A stretch of 64,000 bases of DNA from contig OV050031.1 in assembly GCA_920105625.2 (NCBI GenBank), positions 219,156,194 to 219,220,193 on the forward strand. Reading direction: 5' to 3'. Source of the DNA: Clusia tigrina (taxonomy: Eukaryota; Arthropoda; Insecta; Diptera; Clusiidae). Positions 1 through 10,970 of this stretch are shown here, in pieces. Made by a program: the position numbers and the translations under genes. Below the pieces are notes generated by a model. The model was given only the letters and a program-made list of their open reading frames with translations, searched no databases and was not told where the DNA came from. Position 1 is the stretch's first letter. Every line of letters starts with the position of its first letter.

Positions 1-929
1 TAGATTTAAAGCTAAAATTAACAACAAAACAAAAAGCAAAAACAAAAAATAGACACGCCCCCCAAGTAGAGAAAAGTTAAATGTGTGAAGCAAACCTCCA
101 ATGCGGAAAAAGTTGTTGTGACCCTCTTAAAATATACACGAAATTTTTAAATATACATTAAAGTTTATTGGTGAAGGTTTCCGAAAAAAAAATAATTATA
201 CTAAAATAAACAAATAAGAATAAGAATTAGTAACAAATTCTTTTTTACGCAATTTGCCGTTCATTTTGCAAAATGTTGAGAGAAAGAAAATTGGATTTTT
301 GAATTAGTCACGCGGTGGTCCACAGCATTTTTTACGTGTGGTCACCTTAAAGTATAAATTGATTTGCACAACTGCAGCAACAACAACAATCATGAATCAG
401 ACACATATTCTAAATTAATTATTAAACTATATGAAAATGCAATACATTATGTTTAGATGGCAATAATTTACTCCCACTCCTTTTTAGTTGCAACTGGAAC
501 TGTTGACTCAGTTGCGGGATTATGGCCACGTTATGATCCCCTTCCTTCACAGAACCCTTGCTACGATCTATATTCATTATTTCCAATCTCCGAACAAATG
601 TTTAAATACACATTTCTTCTGTTTGTTTATAATTCTCTTTCTTGTTAATTTCCGCTTTACACACACACTCACATATTTATGTAACGTTAATGAATTGTTT
701 TATGTTTGTATTGCTTTGGTAAATAATATTCAAACTTATGATATTCTAAATAAACTTTGATTGATTATAATAAAGTAAATGTTTTATTTGGAGAAGAATT
801 AGACAATAATTTGTGTAAGTATATAAAATTGAAGACCTCAGAAATCGGTGGTCGATTCACACAAGACACTAAGTTCCCCTTTTTGGACACACTGGTAAAA
901 TGGTACAGTCAGCATTATCCTTTTTCTTT
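1..929. other. AT-rich stretch without a recognisable gene
   Basis: The sequence is AT-rich with short homopolymer runs and a small CAA-type repeat near 375-390. Two short overlapping open frames at 457-760 have no recognisable motif, splice context or codon bias, so I do not call them. I see no gene or mobile element in this stretch. Confidence 0.5.
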
Positions 930-1310
930 GATGACGCTACAACCGATGATCGGTCTTGGCCGCCTCAATAAAGTTTCGCCAGTCACCTTTGCTATGCGTC
1001 AGTTGACAAGGCCAAGCTCAGACAGGTGCCGCAGCACTTGGTCTTTCCAACGGAGATTAGGTCGTCCTCTTCTGCGCATTCCACCACCTTGTGTGGAAGA
1101 AAACACCCTCTCAGCCGGAGCGTGCTCAGCCATTTGCTCAACATGACCAACCCTCTCAGCCGGAGCGTGCTCAGCCATTCGCTCAACATGACCAAAACAG
1201 CGGAGCCGCTGGATTTCTATGCGCTTGACTATGTCAGTGACGGCGTACAGCTCATACAGCTCCTACAACTTATCATTCCATCTTCAATGCACGTCATCTA
1301 CGCTTACTGA
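930..1310 (-). mobile_element. RTE-like non-LTR retrotransposon, ORF end (relic)
   Basis: On the minus strand the stretch encodes the tail usual after the reverse transcriptase of RTE-type elements. It has GHVERMAEHAPAER, then a basic GMRRRGRPNLRWKDQVLRHL-like segment, then a stop or frame break. The GHVERMAEHAPAER block occurs twice in direct tandem (about 42 bp each, 1105-1195), an internal duplication in this copy. The rest of the frame is broken. The matching reverse transcriptase relic lies at 2570-3004 on the same strand, with a different retroelement between them, so this is probably one RTE copy split by a later insertion. Element type is fairly sure; family name is not. Confidence 0.7.
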
Positions 1311-1479
1311 ACCATAGATCTTGCGAAAGTATATTTCTAATGCTTCCAACAGCCCCTCAATGGTGATCATTGTCCACGTCTCAAAACGGGAAGTATGAGG
1401 CACTTATACTCGTATAGCGTTATTCTGCTTCTGAATTGCCTAATGACCCCATAATAGCATCTGTCGACTAGAGTTATTA

Positions 1480-2560
1480 TTCGATTGATCTTGAGGCTGA
1501 CATTAAATTATTGTGTAAGAGATTTAAAGCACCGCGACCTTTCGATCTATTGTGCCCCCATAAGAGGCTCAAAGTACATCTTTGAGTCCTATCCTCTGGA
1601 TAAACGTGACGACAAGTTTTGGCTTCAGAGGTTTCACATCACTGGCAGAGCCTTGGAAGAATCCCAAGTATTTCCTGCGGGTGTGCATGAGAGCCGGACA
1701 TTGTGTCAGCACATGCAAAGACGTCTCCTCTTGGTCCACACAGAATCTGCAGGAGCCTTCTGAGGTGACCGCCATCCTCACCATATGTGAGTTCAGTGTA
1801 CAGTGTCCTGTGAGTAGGCCTGTCATCATCCTAAGGTTATTCTTAGAGAGATTGATGAGTGATTCGAATCTTTTTAGCTGGTATGTCCCTAGCAGATTCT
1901 TTGATACCCATAGGCCTGGTGTGTTAATCCAGTGTTTGTGCCTATGGTGTCCCTCATCGATCCTAAGCTGGTGAAACAGCTTGCCCTTGCCTACACCACA
2001 GAAGGGTTTTGAACTAATAAAGGGTGCTGCAATGTCGGCAATCTCGTTCCCTTCTATGCCACTACATCCTGGAACCCATAAAATAGTAGCTCTATAGAGT
2101 GAGCCAAGAGCATTCAGTTTTTTAATGCACTCCCATACCAGTTTCGAATTTACCTGATAAGAGGTAAGTACCCTAATGGCCGCTTGGCTATCCGATAAGA
2201 TGACAATTTTCTTGCGCTCGTAATCTTTTCAATGTTGAAATGTGCACATCTCTCAATGGCGTGGATTTCCGCCTGGAAGATGCTAGTATATTAGCCTAGG
2301 GATTTAAAGTATTTGTATCTAGGTCCAAACATCCCCGCGCCGGAACCCTCTTCTGTTAGAGACTCGTCGGCATACCAGGTGCTCGTGGACTAATCTAGCC
2401 TGTATGTTTCGCTGAGACCTCTCCATGCGTTTTTGTAGCTCCACTCTGTTTTAAACAACTGAGTGAAGCTGTAGAGCGTGTTTGTAAAATCTTTCGGTAT
2501 ACAGATGTCTGGAATGGTCTTTGATAATGTGTCGAGGCTAACATTATGTTTGGTGTTATT
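1480..2560 (-). mobile_element. Jockey-like non-LTR retrotransposon RNase H/3' fragment
   Basis: One minus-strand frame stays open from about 2240 down to 1569. It reads as an RNase H domain (ILSDSQAAIRVL, then WVPGCSGIEGNEIADIA, where the usual His of PGH is Cys) followed by the tail LTGHCTLNSHM, a CRFC pair and HVLTQCPAL. This order is typical of Jockey-superfamily ORF2 ends. Upstream sequence to about 2560 is degraded. It lies between two halves of an RTE relic (930-1310 and 2570-3004), which suggests insertion into it. The substituted RNase H residue and missing RT indicate a dead 5'-truncated copy. Confidence 0.7.
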
Positions 2561-2569
2561 GCTGGATAC

Positions 2570-3004
2570 TTGAACTCGAAATCCTTGACGACTTCGAATG
2601 TCTAATTGTCAACAGAAGCATTTTCTCCAAGACATAGTCAATCTTTGCTTGATGACACAAGGTACTTCGTTTTGCCTGCTTGGTCGCTACATTCACTGGA
2701 CGAGACTCATTTTCCAGGCAGGAGAATCCTGCACTGACTACTCAATCAATGATGTCAGTATCATCAGCTTATTCTAAACAGCATGACACTCTTGTAAAAG
2801 ATGGTGCCAGAGATGTCGATGTTTGCAGCGTGAATTATTTTTTCCAGCATGAGATGGAAAACGTCGCACGATAAAGAGTCACCTTACCTAAAACCTCGTT
2901 TGGTATCGAACGGTGCAGAGAGGCATGTTCCTTAAAAGGTGTGAATGTGACGATATTGAGATGCTTGAAGGCAGGAACTAAGTCCGAAGATTTTTCGAGA
3001 AAAT
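2570..3004 (-). mobile_element. RTE-like reverse transcriptase fragment
   Basis: The minus strand reads through a reverse transcriptase block with RGFRQGDSLSCDVFHLMLE followed by IDISGTIFYKSVMLF. The same block (GFKQGDPLLCDLFDFVIEE and GTIFYKSVQLLAYA) occurs in the plus-strand RTE relic at 26380-27740, so the two belong to related families. Frame breaks occur on both sides. It probably continues the relic at 930-1310. Confidence 0.7.
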
Positions 3005-3656
3005 TAGACAGTCAGCATTAGGTTTGTTTATATTGAAACCTAAATGATTGCATACTTTTAGGATGCCTCTATTAAGTTCAGTTACTACGAGAGAGGTGTA
3101 TATAAGTCAAGACCCAAGCTATTCGGAAAAAGCTTACTCTAGGAACCTCTTTCGAAGTGTAGATAATATTCGATAAATGTAGATCAGATTCGAGAATGTT
3201 CCAGAAATTTCTTTTATAGTGTAGGGAATATTGTAGAATTTTCTACTTCAACCATTCGGAAGGTATATAAGCCACCACACAATTAAAATAAGGGACAGTT
3301 GAAAAGTAACCGTAATAGTATGTACAGCGGGTATTTTAATCGAAACATCAACATTTGTAATTGTGATTGAGAAGAAATAAAGTGATTAATGAATTATTAA
3401 ATAAAATGCAAATTGTAATAAAGTAAACTTTAAGCCTAATATTAAATTTGTAAATTACATTAATTAAATAAAGTTAACTATTTTAATTTCACCAGCGATT
3501 GTTTGATTACTACACAATCCAGTGGTACGAATCCAAGTGTTGAGAGTTAGAATAAATTGTCAGGAGGGCAATTTCGTTACAATATAAATTCTCAGGAGGG
3601 CAATTTCGTAACAATATGAACGAAGTCTAGACAGCTAGCATTAGGTTTGTTTATAT
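3005..3656. repeat. LTR-like segment between 29-bp direct repeats
   Basis: A 29-bp sequence at 3005-3033 recurs at 3628-3656 with two mismatches. Between them are a TATA-like box near 3258, an AATAAA near 3377 and a tandem pair of about 26-bp units (3559-3584 and 3592-3617) containing GGAGGGCAATTTCGT. Promoter plus poly(A) signal in about 450 bp resembles a solo LTR, but I could not fix TG...CA ends or a 4-6-bp target duplication. The 29-bp flanks are too long for one, so segmental duplication is an alternative. Confidence 0.35.
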
Positions 3657-4019
3657 AAAAGATATCTATTATTCTATGCTCAAAACATCTAAAATCTAGC
3701 AAGGCACACATCAACTAGAAACAGTTTTGTTTGAGGGCGCTTTGTTTCTGGATGATGGCTTTGTAACGCTCACTGAGAATACTCTATATATATTATTCAT
3801 GTTCAACATTATTATAGAAGGTGTGGCAAAAGACTCGCAAAGGGCTGGGAAAGACAATCGGCAGTACCCTTTTTATATATATTACTTAATTACTGTCTTT
3901 TCAACCAGCCAGAATCGGCGATAATTCATATTAAAGGAGTGGAATTATCTCTTTCCCACATTTCGATTATTTGTTTACATGTCTGCGACGACAATGTAAT
4001 ATCAGCTCAGAATTGCGGG
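3657..4019. other. Unassigned sequence
   Basis: I see no supported gene here. A 65-codon open frame at 3727-3924 has no recognisable motif. The stretch separates the LTR-like segment from the Tc1 relic. Confidence 0.4.
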
Positions 4020-4800
4020 GTACTTCGTTAAGAAAGGACGTTTAACGGAATAAGTTCCGTATATGTGAAGCGGATGATGCCGTGTTTTTATGGACACACC
4101 TGAAAGGTCTGAAAATTTGGAACGCTGCCAAAACAGTTAAGAAGTCGGAATACATCGTTAAGCGGTACGATGAAGCAAAAAATGTCGATGAACTTCCGAA
4201 TCGCGGGAAATCAAGAGCAACGTCCAGTTGACTGGATAAGGTGTTTCGAGCAAAATCTGCGGCTTAGGGAAGCTAAGGAGGAAGTTTTCAAGAATTAACT
4301 TTGGTCTCAAAGCAATCAGGCAGCGCTTACACGAGGCAATGGTCAAATTTTGCTCTAACACCTCGAAGCCTCATAAGAACCGAAGGAACTGGGCAAGTGA
4401 AAATAGCGACTGGTCGAATATGGTGTTTGCTGATGAATCGACATTTGGGCACGTGTTCCGCTGAAGCATGACTGGTTAACCAGCAATAAACAATTAATTC
4501 AACGCACTTTCAAACACTGTTAAAGTATATGTCTCCCTTCCCTTCTCTTCACCCAAAATTTGAATGGTGATTCATGGTGAAATTATACAAACGTGGTTTT
4601 CTGAAATCAGCCAAGAAGATGTTTGGAGCCAATCATGAAAATTTAGTTCAACAAGAAGACAATGACCCAAAGCATCGGAGTCTCTGCGGAGTCGTCTCTG
4701 CTGAGTCATCTCGAGTGTCAGGATCATAATGGCATTATCACAGTGCAATTTATGTTCTGATTCTTTCTTTGTCAAGAAACTAACAGTAATGTATCTAAGT
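4020..4800 (+). mobile_element. Tc1-like DNA transposon relic (transposase fragments)
   Basis: Read in shifting plus-strand frames, the stretch gives a helix-turn-helix region (NAAKTVKKSEYIVKRYDEA, then ELPNRGKSRAT). It is followed by IRQRLHEAMVKF, KNRRNWASENSDWSNMVFAD and ESTFGHVF, the region of the first catalytic Asp in Tc1-type transposases. Several frameshifts and stops break it, and the later catalytic residues are not recognisable. I could not find terminal inverted repeats. This copy is dead; family assignment beyond Tc1-like is uncertain. Confidence 0.65.
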
Positions 4801-4827
4801 TTACAGACTACGTATACATCTCCTCAG

Positions 4828-7390
4828 TAGATAGATAGATATATTTAAGGGTGTTATACACCGCGACCTGAAAGATCTTTTGTGATACCCCTATTTATTT
4901 GAAAGATGAGATAGTCTCATCCATAAATCTTCTGTCAGGTTAATTTTCGACAGGAATTCATATATTTTGGAGGAATCAAGATGAGGGATCTTGCTCATAT
5001 CTAAGATATATTCTCCAAAACACCTGAGACTATTATGTGCCAATGTTCCGCAGTCTGTGATCAGGTGCAGTGACGTTTCGTCCACAGAATCGACAGATGG
5101 CATCTGAAGATATACCCAACTTGTTCAAATGTTGAGAATAGTTGAGTCTACAATGTCCGCTTAAAATGCCTGTGATGATTCTTAATTTACTCCGAGGCAT
5201 ATTTATTAGCTCCTTAGCTCTTTTAGGATTAAAATCTCCCAGAAGAGCTTTGGACTGTCTTAGTCCCGGAAGAGTTTTGCAGGTTTGGCTTCTTTTTGCA
5301 TCTGTACACTTCTTCAGCAGACCTCCAATGGTATTGGATGATAGTCCACAGAAGGGTTCAGGGCCGTTGAAGTGAGAGGCCGCAGCCTTCCTAGCTAAGC
5401 TATCAGCCTTTTCATTTCCCTATCTCCTCAGCCACTGCATCGAATATTTAGTGTTCTCACAGCACGCCATAACACTAAATCAGATCTAAGGTATACATCC
5501 TTTTGAGGTGTCTTGTAGAGGGAGCTCTAATAAGCTCCTCGGTAAGCAGTTCGGGTGATTTTCCAATTTATGAGCGCAGGTTTTGCAGGTGTACACTTAT
5601 GCATTTTCGTGGTCCCGATGGATATTTCTGTTCCTGAAGTGCTATGGAGCAGCAGTGATCATTCTCTGAATTTTCGATTGGAGGCGGTGGAATTTCTCCC
5701 ATAATTGAATCCCATATGTCCATATAGGCGTAATGATACTGGTACCTTGTATTCCAAGGCAAGGTTGGAATATTTATTTAGTCACCAGTTCAAATTATGA
5801 TTCTTCAATTTGATCTGAGCACACTTTGGGTACTTTATTTCAGAGCATTGTAGAATGTTTTGACCACTGATGCGAATAGGGGAGCATGTGTCATTCCTTA
5901 AAGCAAAGTGGTCACATTTTGCTTCGTTGATCTTCATCCTCAATTTGTTAAATCAATGTTCAATAGGCAGTATCATAGGCACTTACTGCCTATTGAACAG
6001 TGATTTAACAAATTGAGGATGAAGATCAACGAAGCAAAATGTGACCACTTTGCATTAAGGAATGACACATGCTCCCCTATTCGCATCAGTGGTCAAAACA
6101 TTTTACAATGCTCTGAAATAAAGTACCCAAAGTGTGATAATGATCATCGTGTGAGGTCGAGATGGCAGCTGCTTGTACTCAGTATGGCGATATTATCAGC
6201 AAAGTTGAATATATCGTTGTGATTGAAGTTGTCATGTCAGGTACAAAGAACAAGTACAGCGGTGGTCCAAGCACTACCTTGAGGTACTCCTGCTTTGATG
6301 TCCAAGTAGTCAGAAGTAGTACCACCTTAGCTTTACCATGAATTTCCTGCTTTTAATGTGGGTTTCAAATAGTTTGTGGACTCTCTTGGAAGAATTCCTT
6401 CAATCTTATTTATGAGCCCTTTCTGCCACACCTTATCAAAGGTCTAAGAATGCAGCAGAACAGTATCACTTTTGTTCGAATGTTGAGCTTATAACTCTTA
6501 CTATGCAATAAACTTGCTTACTGTGACTAAGTGAGTTACAGCTATTTTAGGTCATCCTTTTCTAATTGTTGTTGTTATCTGAGATCCTTTCCAAGTGCTT
6601 TTTAGGATTTAAGGCTGTAATGATATACCTCCTTCCTTGAGGTTTTCAGGCGTTCACTGTTTTCACTACTCCGTATTTCAGGAGGTTCAAACGATATAAC
6701 GAGAGATTTGGACAGAAGAGACTTAGCTAATCTGCGAAGTCATCGTCGCTTTTAGCCAATGTGCCATTATCTTTGCGAAGTGGTGACTTCTGTTGTATAG
6801 GCACTTTGAACTTCCTAGCAGCAGGTCACAACGAGTGCTCAGTGTCGCCATGAGGACCCAAGTTTTCAAAATAGTCTGCAACTGTTGTTTGGTGTTTCTG
6901 CTTCAATGTGTTTTTTTAGTTTGCAGGTGCAACATGCGAGTCCGTGCTTCAATTTTGGCGACCGACCTTTTTTCCACTTTCTTCTAAGACGTCGCTTCTC
7001 TTTTACCAGTTTCACCACATCACTAGGACAGTAGTACAGGCTTTTTGAGTTACGGGTGTGGTGGATAAATGTGCGGCTTCCTTTAAAACATTTACAGGGT
7101 GCTTCCTTGATGTCATGATCATCTTTTAGTTAATATAAGTAGATATATATAAATTGTTTGTGTTGAAGTCAGTCAGTGCAGTTCGTTGTCAGATGAGTAG
7201 AGTTGGAATTAGAGGACGCTGATGAGGTTTCCAGATGAATGAAGGTTGCCGAGTGGTCAGACGAAAGATCAAACGAAGCCTCAGCGATAATTTTTTTTTC
7301 CTTTTTTATGTTTCTAAACACACCGAAGTCTATGAGATCTTGTCTTTTGTTGATATCAGACGGCCAGTAGATTGGCTCCCTGGTTAATAT
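4828..7390 (-). mobile_element. Jockey-like non-LTR retrotransposon, long decayed ORF2 copy
   Basis: Minus-strand order is that of a Jockey-type ORF2. The endonuclease end is at 7140-7390 (PIYWPSDINKRQDLIDFGVF, then LSSDHSATF). A linker at 6450-7130 has frame breaks. The reverse transcriptase is at 6150-6440, with AFDKVW-like sequence, AGVPQGS and a FADN where FADD is expected. Then come an RT thumb segment (MKINEAKCDHFALRNDTC), RNase H remnants (GNEKADSLARKAAA, 5340-5450) and a tail with a degraded Cys pair and LITDCGTLAHNSLRCFGEY. The 3' end lies at a run of GATA near 4830. The 3' 540 bp matches the copy at 40597-41138. An inverted duplication (5820-6136) disrupts the RT. The mutated catalytic pair and stops show it is inactive. 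Confidence 0.75.
5820..6136. repeat. 153-bp near-perfect foldback inside the retrotransposon
   Basis: The arm at 5820-5972 is the reverse complement of 5984-6136 over 153 bp with about three mismatches, separated by 11 bp. The left arm carries the RT thumb coding segment in element orientation (minus); the right arm is an inverted copy of it. Element sequence continues on both sides, so the duplication arose in this copy. A transcript across it would form a long hairpin. Confidence 0.9.
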
Positions 7391-7401
7391 AACCTCTAAA
7401 C

Positions 7402-7604
7402 CATGGATCGCCAAACTATTTTGATCATCGACCCCTACATAATTTTTCGAAATCTCCATCGACCGCCCTAAAAGTAGTTTTCTGTTAATTAAAGCAAACT
7501 TTGTATTTTTTAAAGAAAATCGCAAAATCCCCTGGCTCAGATCGACCCCCGCTTTTGTAAAATAGGCCCCTGGGGGTCTATATAGACCACTTTGGCGACC
7601 TCTG
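7402..7604. mobile_element. hAT-like MITE
   Basis: A 203-bp non-coding element has imperfect terminal inverted repeats: CATGGATCGCCAAACT at the left and, reverse-complemented, CAGAGGTCGCCAAAGT at the right. It is flanked by 8-bp near-duplicates, CTCTAAAC (7394-7401) and CTCTAGAC (7605-7612). The 8-bp duplication and CAG-type ends are features of hAT elements. A small open frame crosses it but appears incidental. Confidence 0.6.
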
Positions 7605-7612
7605 CTCTAGAC

Positions 7613-8054
7613 AAAAGCTATTTAGAGCAACAAAATTTTAGTATGAACATTTTTTTATAGTTTTACTAAGGGTAAAAAATCGAGAAGAATATCGTACATT
7701 GCACAAAGAATTGTGTCAATTCGGCTCTCTGTCTTTCTTTCGCTGATTTTCATATAGGTCACAAAATATTGCCTGAGATAAGATTTGTGGGATAAGTGAT
7801 AAGCGTTTCCTGATACTTCAATTAAAGACTATATATTCAAATATTTTAATACAACCTTATTCATTTTAATATAGCTACAGCGATATTTGAGTACCTGAGA
7901 AGTTCTAGTTTCGGCCACTTATCAATCAGCCTATAACTGAAATCCAACGCACAAAAAACCTCGACAAAATTGAACTGAAGGAACAGTAAAGAATTTCTGC
8001 AATTATGCTACACTACGAACTAAATTTCAGCAAAACTTTTCCACTTCAGTCCGC
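7613..8054. other. Intergenic, 3' side of the first four-Cys gene
   Basis: AT-rich sequence downstream of the minus-strand gene ending at 8055. It presumably includes that gene's 3' UTR. I see no further gene. Confidence 0.4.
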
Positions 8055-9086
8055 TCACGTAAAGTTCACATAAGTTCTCAGTAAGTCCGTAAGTTTCTCT
8101 TCCGGTGCGCTCCACTTGCACAGGGGATACTTAACGTCGCAGTACACACTCGAAGCCAGTTTGCCGGCATCGATGGCCTCACGCAGCGTCGAGTGCGGCA
8201 ATGCCTGCATGAGCCAGGCCGTGTTTGTGAGGCCGTCGACGATTTTCTGGGTGCCCGTCGCACTGCCACTACGCACGTTCATGCTGGATTTGTATACCAA
8301 TGAGCAAATGGACTTTTGCATGCATGCGGCGAGGTCGATGTCGTTCTCCAGAAATGTTTCCTCAACGGTAGCGAATAGTTTCGGTAGAGTCGTTTCTGCC
8401 AGAAAAGAAAACACATGCAAAAAAACGAAAAGAAAAAACCAAAAAGCCAATTATGAAAATGTCAACTGGGCCAGGAGGCTGTGTGAGCCCATCACCACTG
8501 ACCTACACGCTCGCCCGTAGCGTTGTTATACACCAGCTTGAACTGTTCGAATATGTTCGCCACTTGACGCTCCACAGCGATGTCGTAGCGCCTGCTGGCC
8601 TCATGCCCCGGTATCGGCGCTTCCATCAACGCCGCAGCATCTGCGTCCTCCGCTTCTCTGCCTTGGCCGCCAATGGTGCGCATCAGCAGAGCTAAAAGCA
8701 AGCCTCCGCCCGCAAGGATGCCCGTGGTGATCACCGCCGCGGAATTCACATTCAGCAGAGCCTGCCGCGAAAACCACCAATAATTTGTGGAATGATAGAG
8801 GATGTGGTCATGCCTTAATTAGCCCACTTACCGGTTCATTGCCGTACTGGTCTATGCGCCTCTTGAACGGCACTCGCAAAAACGGCAGCTGGAAATCCAG
8901 TCCCAAAGCCACATGCTTCCCAATGGGATCGAAGCTGAGCAGACCGGCGCGCACGCCACGATGCCCAAAGCCAGCCGCCACACTGCCACTACGCTCCACG
9001 CTGGCGTTGCTATACGCACGGGTATTGCCGGTGGCAAGGATAAAGCCCACTAAGCTCAGAAAATGCAAGAGTCGTGACAGTTCCAT
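8055..9086 (-). CDS. Secreted or membrane four-Cys protein, DM4/DM12-like (copy 1)
   Basis: My model has three exons, 9086-8832, 8761-8509 and 8395-8055, with introns of 70 and 113 bp, giving 282 residues. The first donor is a standard GTAAGT; the second (GTGTAG) is weaker but is the choice that keeps frame. The start begins a signal peptide (MELSRLLHFLSLVGFILATG), favoured over an upstream in-frame extension. Exon 2 has a hydrophobic segment (VITTGILAGGGLLLALLM) that may span the membrane. The C-terminal half has ENDIDLAACMQKSIC, TQKIVDGL and YCDVKYPLCKW, a Cys pattern like the insect DM4/DM12 family, whose role is largely unknown. The gene at 13134-14192 is a clear paralogue with the same exon count. 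The product is probably secreted or a single-pass membrane protein. Confident it is a gene; family link moderate; function unknown. Confidence 0.8.
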
Positions 9087-10304
9087 GCTGGCGCGTAGAT
9101 TGTCGGGTGCGATGTGTGTGCGCTGCAGTGCTGTTGTTACACTTTTAAGTTGGAATTTAGACTGGCAGCACGGAAGAGGCCGCCAGCCATAAGTCGCCGA
9201 GGTTTCCGCCTTGCCTGCGACAATTTCGCATGGTCTGATAAGCAGCCACTTACGGGCATTAATTTGGCCCATGTCGTCGGAGTTTTGTAGTGACAAATTG
9301 CTGAGTGTGCGTTGCAGCACTCACGCATTTTGAAATAACTGCAAAATAATTTCATGTTCACGTAAGGCAGCAAGTGCTTCATGTTCGCCCTCTCAAACTG
9401 CGTAGAGTAGAGGGAGGAGCAAAATACCGATTGAGCTGAAGCCAGGCTTGCGTTGCATATGCAGACATGCCTCCGATGCCGACGAACTGCAGGAAGCGTT
9501 CATAAAGTCATAAAAAACTATTAGTTAATGTGCGGTAATTCCGACTTCGTTATATAACCACTCAGTCAAACGTGGCACAACTGAAGCGGAGACACCTAAA
9601 GACCGATGCAATATTCAAGGTCTTCCGGCGTATTTGCGTACGCTCTAGTAGCAGTAGTCGGCGCAAGCAGCGCGTGTGCGAGCTTGGAGTGAACGAAGCG
9701 GTTTTGAAATCCATTGGCTTGGAACCCTTCGACGCGGGGCTTACTTAAACACCCATAAAATCACTATCTATTGAGCGTAATTACTTAGTTATTTCCTAGA
9801 CATCGTATCTTAATGATGGACTGCTTGATTTTGACATCCCTATTGGTGCAGTTATCTGCAGTTCAAACAATGGGAAGCGTAGCTCCCTCACCTCTTATCC
9901 TTATGTATGGCCTAAGTGTGTCTTCTGGCCCAGAGTTTCTGCCGTTGACACCCCTTAAACATTCGTTCATGCCCACACACTTTAGTCCCACTCCCGGTGT
10001 GTTTATAGTACAAAGCTTAAATCCATCAAGGCTGGGCACCTTGGGTCGTCGACTTCAGATCTAAAGGTCCCAGAAGGTTTGCTAGTTAAGGTCTTCAGGT
10101 CCCAGTATACCTTTACTAGGAATCGTATGCACCCTTTAAGGAGATATTCACTACGTCGAGCAATATCAAAACCGATAGAAAAAGGGAAGCTTTCACGATG
10201 CTGCTACCTGGCTTAGTTAGTTAGGAACATCCCAGGTAATAAGAAGGTCGTCGAACTGATTAATCAGATATTTACTTCGAAGATATCAACATCAATATAT
10301 AGTA
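9087..10304. other. Upstream region of the first four-Cys gene, plus unassigned sequence
   Basis: This holds the likely promoter of the minus-strand gene starting at 9086. The frame is open upstream to about 9320, but that extension lacks a better start. From about 9810 to 10070 there is a short open frame on the plus strand and a Cys-containing reading on the minus strand, neither assignable. I see no supported gene beyond 9400. Confidence 0.4.
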
Positions 10305-10380
10305 CATAGGTTAGGTTGGGATTTCATGGCAGCCAGTCTACAAACCAACTCACTCAGACCACTATGAGTTATATCTAGTA
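10305..10380 (-). mobile_element. Short 3'-end fragment of a non-LTR family
   Basis: TAGGTTAGGTTGGG followed by GGCAGCCAGTCTACA matches the 3' termini of the minus-strand elements at 25612-26340 and 55797-56450. Only about 75 bp is kept here, a severe 5' truncation. Confidence 0.6.
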
Positions 10381-10406
10381 CATACTTCACTGAGTACGGA
10401 GCAGAT

Positions 10407-10567
10407 GGTTAAGTGGATCATAGTTGATCTAAAATTCTTAAATGATAATTGATTGAGGCAGGAAAGAGAAGCTGCTTGCAATCAAACAAAAAAAGATAAA
10501 CCTAACATACTTTGTCAAGGATCAATTATGATTTAAGAATTTTAGATCAACTATGATCCACTTAACC
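10407..10567. repeat. 47-bp inverted repeat with 67-bp spacer
   Basis: Arms 10407-10453 and 10521-10567 are reverse complements with one mismatch, beginning GGTTAAGTGGATCATAG. No coding sequence is visible in the spacer. It may be a small foldback transposon or MITE, though the flanks show no clear target duplication. Confidence 0.75.
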
Positions 10568-10788
10568 AAACAGAATCGAACGAGCCACTTGGAGCCACTT
10601 ATAATCCGAAAGAATCCAACAATATACTTGGCTATGCCAGTGGACTTATTGCCAGATTTTCAGCAAATTTGAACTGTCCAATCGGCCATTGAAGAAGTCC
10701 AGTCTGCAAGAAGATGCACAAAGTAAACAGGACTTCTTAAAAATAGGTATTTCCAGTGACACCATCTATGGGCAATTTAACTGTCAAC

Positions 10789-10970
10789 CAATCCCCGTAT
10801 TCGCCTTATTTGGACCGTGCGACTTTTATCTTTTGGGAAAAATACATTTGCCGTTGAAAGGATATGGTATTGTGGACCTACAAGCCATCATCAAAGGAGG
10901 CTTCTACCGACATCCTGAAAAACATCCCAGCAGACGATTTAAAACATTGATGAAAGATTCAGGCTTCACA
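10789..10970 (+). pseudogene. mariner transposase C-terminal fragment
   Basis: With one or two frame changes the plus strand reads NQSPYSP, PCDFYLLGKIHLPLKGY, DLQAI and STDILKNIPADDLKH. This resembles the end of mariner transposases, including the last catalytic Asp region (SPDLxPCDF in intact proteins). The rest of the transposase is not recognisable, so this is a short dead relic. It differs from the DD34D mariner at 35112-36081. Confidence 0.6.

Noticed and set aside
8808..9320. Longer N terminus for the first four-Cys protein
   Set aside because: It would bury the signal peptide that begins at 9086.
9810..10070. Possible clip-domain or Cys-containing peptide on the minus strand
   Set aside because: Only two Cys with no protease, signal peptide or splice context; likely chance.
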